A stretch of 16,286 nt of DNA from contig JAZMZV010000210.1 in assembly GCA_045586185.1 (NCBI GenBank), positions 1 through 16,286 of the forward strand. Direction: 5' to 3'. The notes below the pieces were generated by a model. The model did not search any database. It was not told where the DNA came from and worked only from the letters and a program-made list of their open reading frames with translations. The DNA comes from RUG11551 sp045586185 (lineage in GTDB: Bacteria > Planctomycetota > Planctomycetia > Pirellulales > Thermoguttaceae). This document shows positions 1 to 7,068 of this stretch, piece by piece; position 1 is the first letter of the stretch, and every line of letters begins with the position of its first letter. The position numbers and the translations under genes are program-made.

Positions 1-28
1 AATTAAATTATAAAATTTGTCATCGGGC

Positions 29-74
29 GGGGACTTTTCGCTTGCACTTAAGTGGGGACTTTCCGCTTGCACTT
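29..74. repeat. Two-copy direct repeat, 25-bp period
   Basis: The block starting GGGGACTTTTCGCTTGCACT at 29 recurs at 54 as GGGGACTTTCCGCTTGCACT. The 21-base cores (29-49 and 54-74) differ at one base (T to C). The window begins just before the first copy, so more copies may lie to the left. Confidence 0.75.
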
Positions 75-166
75 GACCAGTAGGAAATAGATATCGCAAG
101 CGACCAACGGGAGCGGTTTTCGGCTCTCGCGCGGAAGCGCGGACTGGGAACGGCGCCTCGCCGTCT

Positions 167-194
167 CGCAACTCGCTACTCGCAACTCGCAACT
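167..194. repeat. Heptamer tandem repeat, CGCAACT x4
   Basis: Four head-to-tail 7-base units are visible: CGCAACT (167-173), CGCTACT (174-180), CGCAACT (181-187) and CGCAACT (188-194). The array ends about nine bases before the pepF ribosome binding site. A second heptamer array of unrelated sequence lies at 4437-4467. Confidence 0.75.
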
Positions 195-212
195 TTTAAA
201 AGAAAGGACACA

Positions 213-2018
213 ATGGACGTTAAACAATTACCGGAACGCAAAGACGTTAAACCGGAAGATACATGGGATTTGACCTCTCTGTTCGCGTCAGACGATGCCT
301 GGGAACAGGAGTTCAAAAAGTATCAAAAACAGATTTCAAAGGTCGAATCGTTCAAGGGAACGCTTTCCACAGTCGACGCGATTTTGGACTTGTACAAGTT
401 TCTGGACAAGATCAATCGCATGGGCGAACGGTTGGGAAACTACGCGTTCTTAAAAACGGCTCAGGACGCCGGCGACGGCGAAGCGATGGATCGTTATGGG
501 CGGTTCGTTTCCGTCTCTGTCAAGGCGAACGCCATGACCAGCTTTATCGAGCCGGAAATTCTGTCGCTCTCGGCGGCAAAGTTCAAAGCGATTGTCGCTG
601 ACCCCAAACTCAAAAAGTACGCCTTGGCGCTCAACCGCATTTGGCGATACAAGCCGCACACGCTTTCCCAGTCGGAAGAAAAACTCCTTGCAATGCAGGG
701 CGAAATGGCGCGCAGCGCCAGCAAAATCTTCGACCAACTGACCGACGTCGACATGCGTTTCGGCGTCATTAAAGATCATCAAGGGCAAAAGATTGAACTG
801 TCACATGCCACGTTCAGCGCACTGCTGCACGGTCCCAAGCGAGCCGTCAGAAAGCAGGCGTTTGAGCAGTACTACAAGACGTTTGAAGATCACGCTCATA
901 CGGTTGCCGCGACGCTGGAAGCGTCCATTCAGAAAGACGTCTACTACGCTCAGGTTCGGAAATTCCAGTCTGCTCGGGAGATGGCTCTGTTTGACGAGTT
1001 CATTCCCGTTACCGTTTTTGACTCTCTGGTCGAGTCCATCAACCGTCATCTGCCGACGCTGTACAAATACTACGCTATTCGTCAGCGGGCGATGAAGCTG
1101 CCGGACTTGCACATGTACGACACATACGTCCCAATCGTTCAGGGATTGGACGTTCACCGCACGTGGAAAGAGGCGGTTGACCTGGTTTCTCAGGCGGTTG
1201 CGCCGCTGGGCGACGAGTACGTTTCGATTATCACCAAGGGCTTGACAACTGAACGCTGGTGCGACAAGTACGAAAACCGCGGCAAGAGTTCCGGCGCGTT
1301 CTCCTGCGGAGCGTTTGACGGCTTCCCGTACATCTTGATGAACTATCAGGAATCCGTACTGGATCACGTTTTTACACTCGCTCACGAGGGCGGGCATTCC
1401 ATGCACTCGTACTACTCCTGTCACACGCAGCCGTTTACCTATCACGATTACGAGTTGTTTGTCGCGGAAGTCGCCAGCACGTTTAACGAGCAGCTTTTGC
1501 ACCATCTGCTCTTCTCGCAGGCGGGGAACGACAAAAAGCTCAAGGCGTATTTGATTAACCGTCAAATTGACGCAATGAAAGCGACGATTTTCCGTCAGAC
1601 CATGTTTGCCGAGTTTGAACGCGACGCTCACGCCGCCGCCGAAGCAGGGCAGTCGCTGACGCTGGACCTGTTCCGAAAAATCTACCGTGTCTTGCTGGAC
1701 AAATACTTCGGCCCGGACTTCGTCGTTGACGACTTGCTGGAACTGGAAAGCTTGCGAATCCCGCATTTTTACCGCGCGTTTTACGTCTACAAGTACGCGA
1801 CGGGCATGTCGGCGGCGATTGCGCTTTCCAACCGCGTTCTCAACGGCGGCGTTAAGGAACGCAACGATTACCTCGGGTTCCTCAAAGGCGGCTGCAGCAA
1901 AGAACCGCTCGAACTGCTCAAAGGCGCCGGGGTTGACATGTCCACGCCCGCCCCGGTCGATTCCGCCATGGAATACTTCGCCACGCTGGTTAACGAACTG
2001 GACGACCTGACAAGATGA
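213..2018 (+). CDS. pepF: Oligoendopeptidase F, M3B family zinc metallopeptidase
   Basis: This cytoplasmic metallopeptidase of 601 residues cleaves short oligopeptides and probably recycles peptides. The zinc site is explicit: H391-E-G-G-H395 within LAHEGGHSMHS gives two zinc ligands and the catalytic Glu, and E419 in FVAEVASTFNE, 28 residues after the first His, is the expected third ligand. The length is typical of the M3B family and the N-terminal helical lobe (roughly residues 1-200) is present. There is no signal peptide. ATG at 213 is preceded by AAAGGA at 203-208. Its stop codon overlaps the start of the alkyltransferase gene in an ATGA arrangement, so the two are probably co-translated. 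Family assignment is firm; the physiological substrate is unknown. Confidence 0.95.
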   Translation: MDVKQLPERKDVKPEDTWDLTSLFASDDAWEQEFKKYQKQISKVESFKGTLSTVDAILDLYKFLDKINRMGERLGNYAFLKTAQDAGDGEAMDRYGRFVSVSVKANAMTSFIEPEILSLSAAKFKAIVADPKLKKYALALNRIWRYKPHTLSQSEEKLLAMQGEMARSASKIFDQLTDVDMRFGVIKDHQGQKIELSHATFSALLHGPKRAVRKQAFEQYYKTFEDHAHTVAATLEASIQKDVYYAQVRKFQSAREMALFDEFIPVTVFDSLVESINRHLPTLYKYYAIRQRAMKLPDLHMYDTYVPIVQGLDVHRTWKEAVDLVSQAVAPLGDEYVSIITKGLTTERWCDKYENRGKSSGAFSCGAFDGFPYILMNYQESVLDHVFTLAHEGGHSMHSYYSCHTQPFTYHDYELFVAEVASTFNEQLLHHLLFSQAGNDKKLKAYLINRQIDAMKATIFRQTMFAEFERDAHAAAEAGQSLTLDLFRKIYRVLLDKYFGPDFVVDDLLELESLRIPHFYRAFYVYKYATGMSAAIALSNRVLNGGVKERNDYLGFLKGGCSKEPLELLKGAGVDMSTPAPVDSAMEYFATLVNELDDLTR

Positions 2019-2485
2019 TCAACGATTGCCTGAACTCGCAAAACTGGCATATCGTTATTAAAGACAACGCAGTCGTTGAACTGAACTACTCAACCAACGA
2101 CTGCGTTGTTGTTTCTGAATCGGACGTTGCATCTTCAAACGCCCTGGAACGAGAAGCGCAGCGGCAGTTGGAAGAGTTTTTTGCCGGGCGACGACAGACA
2201 TTTGATTTGCCGCTGCGTCCACAGGGGACGGCATTTCAGCGGCACGTCTGGAAAGAGTTGTTACACATTCCCTACGGGCAGACGGCAACCTACGGAGAAA
2301 TCGCGAAAAGAATCGGGAACCCGAACGCGGCGCGCGCCGTCGGACAAGCCTGCAACGCCAACCCGATCCCGATTTTTATTCCCTGTCACAGAGTCGTCGG
2401 TTCCAACAGCCGTTTAACCGGATTCGCCCTCGGGCTGGACGTCAAATCGGCGCTGCTGGAACTGGAACGAGAGGCGTTACTCTGA
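2015..2485 (+). CDS. ogt: Methylated-DNA--protein-cysteine methyltransferase
   Basis: This suicidal DNA-repair protein transfers the alkyl group from O6-alkylguanine to its own cysteine. The acceptor is C124 in the hallmark FIPCHRVVGS. The preceding helix-turn-helix, with YGEIAKRIGNP (93-103) and AARAVGQA (105-112), matches the DNA-binding part of the family, and the end LTGFALGLDVKSALLELE is the usual C-terminus. At 156 residues it is of normal length for the single-domain Ogt type and lacks the AdaA module. The start overlaps the pepF stop by four bases (ATGA). The 3' end overlaps the convergent anti-sigma gene by nine bases, leaving no room for a terminator. Symbol ogt is by family resemblance. 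Confidence 0.95.
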   Translation: MINDCLNSQNWHIVIKDNAVVELNYSTNDCVVVSESDVASSNALEREAQRQLEEFFAGRRQTFDLPLRPQGTAFQRHVWKELLHIPYGQTATYGEIAKRIGNPNAARAVGQACNANPIPIFIPCHRVVGSNSRLTGFALGLDVKSALLELEREALL

Positions 2486-3841
2486 ACGCTTCTTTACAAT
2501 CTCAATCGTCTTTTCGACAATCGTCTTGAATTCCTGGCGTTTCGCGTCGTCGCCGACGGAATCTTTGAGCAACTCCAGAACTTCCTCAAACGCCTTGACG
2601 TCTGCGGGTTCAGGGCTGGAAAGCGCTGCGGCAAACTGATTCACCGCCTTGGCGAATTGCGCGTCTTTGTTGTCTGTCGTTTCGCTCTTGAGTTCTTGCG
2701 CTTTCGCTTTTACGGGTTCAGCGACTCCGAAATAATTGAGCCACTGTTCAACTTTGATGCTTTCCGGATTGGGGAGTCGATTTCCTTCCATCACGCTCTT
2801 TTGAAGAATAACGTATGAACCAGGAGCAGACGCTGATTCGTCGTCCAAAGCGATTCCCTTCTGTCTGCTCTTTTTAAAAGCGCTCTTTTCCGCCTGAACT
2901 TTTCGCTGATTTTCCAGCCGTTTGTTCATTTGATCAACCGCCATATCGCCCAGAGTGGACTCTTGAAGAAGCTCCTCTTTCATCGGCGGAATCTCTCCCT
3001 TGATCGGAGCCATGCCGTCGGCGGTTTTCTGACTGGGAACGTCATATAACGCGTTTCTCATAAAATACTGAGCATGAGCTTCTTCTTCCGGCTCCGGCGA
3101 TTTAGCCGCTCTAACAGCAGGCGCATCGCCCAAAGAAACGTTATTTTCCATCGGCGGGGCAGCCGCAGGCGCTGCTGCCGGCGCAGGCGCAGCAGCATTC
3201 ATGGGCGCAAAGGCAGGGGCGGCAGAAAGAATATCCATATCGTCTTCTGCCATATCCGCATCAGCAGTTCCTGCTTCCAGAGCAATATCTTCGGCAACGG
3301 CTTCTTCCTCAACGACTTCCTCAGCAACGTCAGCGTCGTCCATCGCATTTAAGGCGAATTTCATCGGTTTTTCCTGAGCTTCTTCCAGAACCGATTCCTG
3401 AGCCGCTGGCGCCGGCTCTTCCATCTTGACGCCTTCTGTAACAGTATCCAGCGAAACGGACTTGTTCTCTGAACTCTCTTGAGTCGTCATAGCAACCTGT
3501 ACGTCATTGCTGACAAATTGCGGATAGAGCAGGGCGCCAACCACAAAAACCAGCGCCAGCGCCGCAGAGGCAAACGCAAATCGACGAGCCAGACGATGAG
3601 ACGTTTCCGTTTTATCAGCAACATTCGGTTTGACAGATTCCTTTGCAATCGTCTGCTGAGCGGCTTCGTCCGACTGGGCAAAGACGTCTGACAGCAGCCC
3701 GTCTGCGCGGCGAACTTTTTCTATCTTTTCAGCCAATTCCGGACGCTTTTGCAGTTCTTCCTCGACAGCCAACGCCTCGTCCGGCTCCAACTCTCCCAGA
3801 GCGTACAAAACCAGCAGTTCTTCTAAATTATTGTTTTCCAT
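2477..3841 (-). CDS. Membrane anti-sigma-like protein with YfbK-type flanking modules
   Basis: A 454-residue single-pass membrane protein. Residues 1-60 form an acidic helical segment (LEELLVLYALGELEPDEA) like the cytoplasmic anti-sigma domain of ECF partners; no zinc-binding His/Cys motif is seen. One transmembrane segment spans about 88-110. The exported part is Glu/Ala/Pro-rich (140-260, including an Ala-Pro stretch at 207-230). Residues 338-374 (GSYVILQKSVMEGNRLP, then IKVEQWLNYF) resemble the N-terminal module of YfbK-type von Willebrand proteins, and 393-449 (AQFAKAVNQFAAALSS, then FEEVLELLKDSVGDDA) resembles their C-terminal DUF3520 module, but the roughly 180-residue vWA core with its metal site is missing between them. 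It lies 14 bases downstream of the sigma gene, so it most likely sequesters that sigma factor. The anti-sigma role is inferred from position, topology and N-terminal pattern. Confidence 0.8.
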   Translation of the reverse strand: MENNNLEELLVLYALGELEPDEALAVEEELQKRPELAEKIEKVRRADGLLSDVFAQSDEAAQQTIAKESVKPNVADKTETSHRLARRFAFASAALALVFVVGALLYPQFVSNDVQVAMTTQESSENKSVSLDTVTEGVKMEEPAPAAQESVLEEAQEKPMKFALNAMDDADVAEEVVEEEAVAEDIALEAGTADADMAEDDMDILSAAPAFAPMNAAAPAPAAAPAAAPPMENNVSLGDAPAVRAAKSPEPEEEAHAQYFMRNALYDVPSQKTADGMAPIKGEIPPMKEELLQESTLGDMAVDQMNKRLENQRKVQAEKSAFKKSRQKGIALDDESASAPGSYVILQKSVMEGNRLPNPESIKVEQWLNYFGVAEPVKAKAQELKSETTDNKDAQFAKAVNQFAAALSSPEPADVKAFEEVLELLKDSVGDDAKRQEFKTIVEKTIEIVKKRSE

Positions 3842-3855
3842 GGCAGGATTATCTC

Positions 3856-4368
3856 TTATTTATACGCTTCCAATTCCTTTGATAATTGAGCTATTGTTTC
3901 TGACAGTATTCGCCGAACGTTTCCATACGACAGACCAACGACCTCCGCAATGTCTTTCGCCTTCATCTGCTCGTCGTACCGCAGATGGAGAATTTCCTGT
4001 TTTTGGGGCGAAAGCCGATTGACTTGTCGACGGACGATCGCCTGCAGTTCCGACGTCTGGACGCTTTGATCCGGCGACGTCGGCGGGGTAAACAGACTTC
4101 GGTACGCCAGCGACGACTCGCTGTTCTCGTCGGACGTGAGTTTCGCGTGAAGCGTCCTGCGTCTATGCTGATCTATCATGTAGTTCCTCGCTGTTCGATA
4201 CAGATAGTTGCGAAGCTGGTCGCCCTGATACGATTTCCCGGAACCGAGATACCGTAAAAAGACTTCCTGTGTTACGTCGTCCGCCTCATCGCGAGACCCC
4301 GTTACGCGAAACGCGTATCGATGTATCTGATCGTAAAAAGGAAGTAAATCGCTGGGAATTTGCGTCAT
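3856..4368 (-). CDS. ECF-type RNA polymerase sigma factor
   Basis: A 170-residue sigma-70 family protein of extracytoplasmic-function size. Region 2 covers about residues 7-41 (FYDQIHRYAFRVTGSRDEAD then DVTQEVFLRYL), the part that binds core polymerase and the -10 element. Region 4 covers about 117-165 (LSPQKQEILHLRYDEQ, MKAKDIAEVVGLSYGNV), a helix-turn-helix for the -35 element. Region 3 is absent, as expected of ECF factors. The gene is followed after 14 bases by the membrane anti-sigma candidate, the usual order for such pairs, suggesting a response to an envelope signal. The target regulon cannot be read from the window; I saw no clear autoregulatory promoter in the 113 bases upstream. 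Confidence 0.93.
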   Translation of the reverse strand: MTQIPSDLLPFYDQIHRYAFRVTGSRDEADDVTQEVFLRYLGSGKSYQGDQLRNYLYRTARNYMIDQHRRRTLHAKLTSDENSESSLAYRSLFTPPTSPDQSVQTSELQAIVRRQVNRLSPQKQEILHLRYDEQMKAKDIAEVVGLSYGNVRRILSETIAQLSKELEAYK

Positions 4369-4436
4369 TATTATTTATTGAAACAATTGGATATCAAGTT
4401 GTTCTACAGGTTATTACGGACGAAGGGGAAAAATGT

Positions 4437-4467
4437 TAGGGAATAGGGAATAGGGAGTAGGGAATAG
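4437..4467. repeat. Heptamer tandem repeat, TAGGGAA x4
   Basis: Units TAGGGAA (4437-4443), TAGGGAA (4444-4450), TAGGGAG (4451-4457) and TAGGGAA (4458-4464) are followed by TAG. The array lies in the 113-base gap between the hydrogenase stop and the sigma-factor start. A perfect small hairpin GACGC-TTC-GCGTC follows at 4471-4483, overlapping the last bases of the hydrogenase gene. Confidence 0.75.
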
Positions 4468-4481
4468 TATGACGCTTCGCG

Positions 4482-5972
4482 TCAGATCTGTCCTTCAAGC
4501 TCGCCTGAGCGATCGACGTAAGCTGTTGTATGAAGCAATTCTTCGCTAAGGTTAGCGCCGTCTTTGGACAGGAACTCGGAATAGGCGCGCTGAACGTCCG
4601 GGTTTTCGTGCGCCAGCCGGGGTTTGTCGCCGCTGATCATGCCGTACAGGCCCTTGATTCGGGCTTGTCGGACGGCTTGAAACGCTTCGCGCCCTTTAAC
4701 GATTGGCTGACCGCCGCCGCCAATGCACCCGCCGGGGCAAATCATGACTTCGACGAAATCGTACTTGACTTCCCCGTCGCGAATCTTCGTCAGCAGCGCT
4801 CTGGCGTTCGCCCCGCCGTGGACCGCAGCGACTTTGATTTTCCCGGCTTTGCCGAGGTCAACTTCCGCCTCTTTGACGCCGTCCATGCCGCGAATGGCGG
4901 TAAACTCCTGAAGCTGCGGCGGGGCGGGCTTGTCGTTGATATACCAGTACGCCGTCCGCAAAGTCGCCTCCATGACGCCGCCGGTTGCGCCAAAAATCAG
5001 ACCGGCGTCCGTCTCGTGGCTCATGACGGAATCGAACGGCGCCGGATCCAAGTCCTCAAAGTCAATTCCGGACTCGTCAATCCAGCGTCCCAATTCCCGG
5101 ACGGTAATCGCCCAATCCATGTCGCGAACAGATTCGGCGCCCGCCAGAGCGCCAGCGGCGTTCATTTCCGGGCGAGTTATTTCGTACTTCTTCGCCGTAC
5201 ACGGAGCGACCAGAGCCGAGACGATTTTAGACGGGTCCAGATTCATCTCTTTGGCGAACATGGACTTAATCAACGCGCCCTGCATGAGCATCGGGCTTTT
5301 CGACGTCGAAAGATACGGCAGAAACTCCGGGAACCAGTATTCCGCAAACGACACCCAGCCCGGGCAGCAGGACGTAAACATCGGGAATTTACGCTTTTCG
5401 TTCGATTCCAGACGTTTGATAAACTCTTTCGCTTCCTCGACTACCGTCAAATCCGCGCCGAAAGTCGTATCGAAGACGTAATCGAACCCCAGTTCCTTCA
5501 ACGCGGCAACGGTTTTTCCTTCGACGTTGGTTCCTGCCGGGTATCCGAACAGTTCACCCAACGACACCCGAACCGCTGGGGCGACGGAAATCGCCGACGT
5601 TACGCCAGGCGCTTTGATCGCTCGACCCAAACCGGGGTAGACGTACCGTTCCGTCATGGCGCCGGACTTGCACAGATTCGTACACTGTCCGCAATGGATG
5701 CAAATCGGCTTTTTCGTAACCTTGATATCGTAAAAGCCGCGAACCGACTGCAAAGCGCCGCACGACTTCTGACAATGGTCGCACATCTGACACTTCGCTT
5801 CGCGCCAGACGATCGACGGGTTGTCAAGCGCAACGGGCGTCGGCGTTCCAAAGCCTTCTGTCGACATGGGTTTGCCCATCTGCCCCAACCCTTGGGCGTC
5901 TGACGTCTGAGGCAAGTTCAAAACCGCCAGCGGCGCCATCGCGCCAACTTGAAGCATAGTTCTTCTATTCAT
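4482..5972 (-). CDS. [FeFe] hydrogenase with Tat signal, stand-alone
   Basis: 496 residues from ATG at 5972. The enzyme class interconverts H2 with protons and electrons. Residues 1-27 form a Tat-type signal (NRRTMLQVGA, hydrophobic stretch, SDA before Q27), placing it outside the cytoplasmic membrane. Two CxxCxxCxxxC sites (C61/64/67/71 and C91/94/97/101) bind [4Fe-4S] clusters. H-cluster motifs follow: L1 TSCCPGW (200-206), L2 APCTAKKYE (256-264) and L3 MICPGGCIGGGGQP (from 410, with C412 and C416). L2 has Ala256 where catalytic members normally have Met. The C-terminal tail (LAHENPDVQRAYSEF, LLHTTAY) corresponds to the small-subunit part, so it is single-chain. An in-frame extension to 6071 exists, but a good promoter lies inside it, so 5972 is preferred. 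No maturases, partner subunits or cytochrome are nearby. It may be catalytic or sensory. Confidence 0.93.
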   Translation of the reverse strand: MNRRTMLQVGAMAPLAVLNLPQTSDAQGLGQMGKPMSTEGFGTPTPVALDNPSIVWREAKCQMCDHCQKSCGALQSVRGFYDIKVTKKPICIHCGQCTNLCKSGAMTERYVYPGLGRAIKAPGVTSAISVAPAVRVSLGELFGYPAGTNVEGKTVAALKELGFDYVFDTTFGADLTVVEEAKEFIKRLESNEKRKFPMFTSCCPGWVSFAEYWFPEFLPYLSTSKSPMLMQGALIKSMFAKEMNLDPSKIVSALVAPCTAKKYEITRPEMNAAGALAGAESVRDMDWAITVRELGRWIDESGIDFEDLDPAPFDSVMSHETDAGLIFGATGGVMEATLRTAYWYINDKPAPPQLQEFTAIRGMDGVKEAEVDLGKAGKIKVAAVHGGANARALLTKIRDGEVKYDFVEVMICPGGCIGGGGQPIVKGREAFQAVRQARIKGLYGMISGDKPRLAHENPDVQRAYSEFLSKDGANLSEELLHTTAYVDRSGELEGQI

Positions 5973-6042
5973 GGGAGTTACATCTTCTATGTTGAATAAA
6001 AAAGGCAATTTTTGCAGTCGATTCCATTGAGTTTTTATCCGT

Positions 6043-6071
6043 ATTATACAGAAAACATCGAGTAATTGCAA
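6043..6071 (-). promoter_or_regulatory. Putative sigma-70 promoter of the hydrogenase gene
   Basis: Read on the minus strand, TTGCAA (6071-6066) and TATAAT (6048-6043) are separated by 17 bases. Transcription would begin near 6036, about 65 bases before the ATG at 5972, which excludes the longer in-frame start at 6071. The same layout occurs before lspA. Confidence 0.55.
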
Positions 6072-6179
6072 GACTGCGTAAACAATAAATTACTTCATTG
6101 CAGTCGAATAATCCATATAGATATTGAAAAATTTTCCGTTTTTTTGGTTACATTCTTTCTGGAAATTCGTTTAAACCTA

Positions 6180-6207
6180 TTGAAAAACTAAAAACAGGCT
6201 GTAAAAT
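6180..6207 (+). promoter_or_regulatory. Putative promoter of the ESCRT-like operon
   Basis: TTGAAA (6180-6185) and TAAAAT (6202-6207) are separated by 16 bases, each matching the sigma-70 consensus at five of six positions, about 60 bases before the first gene at 6268. A TATAAT at 6211-6216 has no suitable -35 partner. The 295-base gap between this gene and the divergent hydrogenase is AT-rich, which makes chance matches likely. Confidence 0.4.
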
Positions 6208-6267
6208 AAATATAATTCCGAGTTTATTTTTCGTCAACAAATCAACAAAAGAAAGAGAAGTGAAGTT

Positions 6268-7005
6268 ATGTTGTCGATTTTTTTAAGTTTTCGACGCCTG
6301 ATGGAATGGCTGGGCTGGTGGAAAAATCCAACCGACCAAAAGATTGAGGAGATTACTGCCAACATCAAAAAGTGTGAAGACAAGCTCAAGTCCCAACAAG
6401 ACAAGCTCAAAGACCTCAAACGAACTATTGAGGATACACAGGAAGAGATTCTGCTCAAAGAAAAGGAACGCGATTCTCAAACCGGGAAGATTCGTGAAAT
6501 TACAGAAATGGAGATTCTTTCGCTCTTCAAGACATTTGAATCAACGTCCGGAATGCGCGATTTGATTTTCCGAAACATCAGTTCTCTCCAAACTGTTATC
6601 AGCAAATACAAAGAATATCGAACAGCTTTGGAATCGGACCTGGATTCTGAGCAATTGGAAACTTTGACAATGGATTTATTAGACAACGTCAAAGAACTTC
6701 AACTTCAAGACCGCGAGCTGAAACGTTTGGAAAACGTCGGGTATTCAGCATCCGAAAAAGAACAAGCTGTCGATTTGAACGCCAAGCTGGCTCAGCTTCA
6801 CGGCGAAACCGCTGCTGCTGTAAAGCTGGACACAACTCCAGAACCAGTCGCGCCAACATATAACGCGCCTGAAAAAACCGCTGCGCCGTCAGAAGAAGAA
6901 GTCAGCGCCCTGGAAGCTCAATTGAAAGCGCTTCACAAAGAAATCGAACCGGTAATAACAACGGAAAAACCGGTGGAATCCAAACAGGAGCAGCTGGAAG
7001 AATAG
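6268..7005 (+). CDS. Coiled-coil protein with amphipathic N-terminus and two MIM1-like motifs
   Basis: I do not recognise a named family. The 245-residue product begins with a bulky hydrophobic/basic helix (1-19: MLSIFLSFRRLMEWLGWWK) suited to lying in a membrane surface. Heptad-rich helices follow at about 24-70 and 100-156. The tail (157-245) is a Pro/Ala/Glu linker with two copies of a short helical peptide, DLNAKLAQLHGE (169-180) and ALEAQLKALHKE (214-225). Both fit L-x-x-[RKQ]-L-x-x-L, the pattern of the MIM1 peptides by which ESCRT-III proteins bind the Vps4 MIT domain. It is first of six co-directional genes that include a Vps4-like ATPase with an MIT-like domain. I infer a second ESCRT-III-like subunit or an adaptor with two ATPase docking sites. 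The core could also be an unrelated coiled coil, so homology needs a structure prediction. Confidence 0.75.
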   Translation: MLSIFLSFRRLMEWLGWWKNPTDQKIEEITANIKKCEDKLKSQQDKLKDLKRTIEDTQEEILLKEKERDSQTGKIREITEMEILSLFKTFESTSGMRDLIFRNISSLQTVISKYKEYRTALESDLDSEQLETLTMDLLDNVKELQLQDRELKRLENVGYSASEKEQAVDLNAKLAQLHGETAAAVKLDTTPEPVAPTYNAPEKTAAPSEEEVSALEAQLKALHKEIEPVITTEKPVESKQEQLEE

Positions 7006-7068
7006 TCCAGACAGTCTGTTCCACTCGTACACTATACACATCCCCCTCAAATTCAAGGAGAATTCCAC

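Larger units (their letters stand above)
1..212. other. Repeat-rich leader upstream of pepF, no gene
   Basis: No convincing coding region is visible. The stretch holds a 21-base direct repeat, two GC-rich hairpins (CGCGC 128-132 with GCGCG 137-141; ACGGCG 150-155 with CGCCGT 159-164), a heptamer tandem repeat at 167-194, and then the ribosome binding site AAAGGA at 203-208 for the gene starting at 213. I could not find a convincing -35/-10 pair for that gene. Confidence 0.6.

Noticed and set aside
801..1766. Long minus-strand open frame within pepF
   Set aside because: It is fully antisense to a strongly conserved peptidase, has no recognisable motifs and is biased in composition as expected of a shadow frame.
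4530..5903. 457-codon plus-strand open frame
   Set aside because: It is antisense to the hydrogenase over its whole length; the hydrogenase motifs are decisive, and this frame is Arg/Phe-rich with no domain.
5973..6071. 33-residue N-terminal extension of the hydrogenase
   Set aside because: A TTGCAA-17-TATAAT promoter lies inside it, and the twin-arginine signal begins properly at the ATG at 5972.
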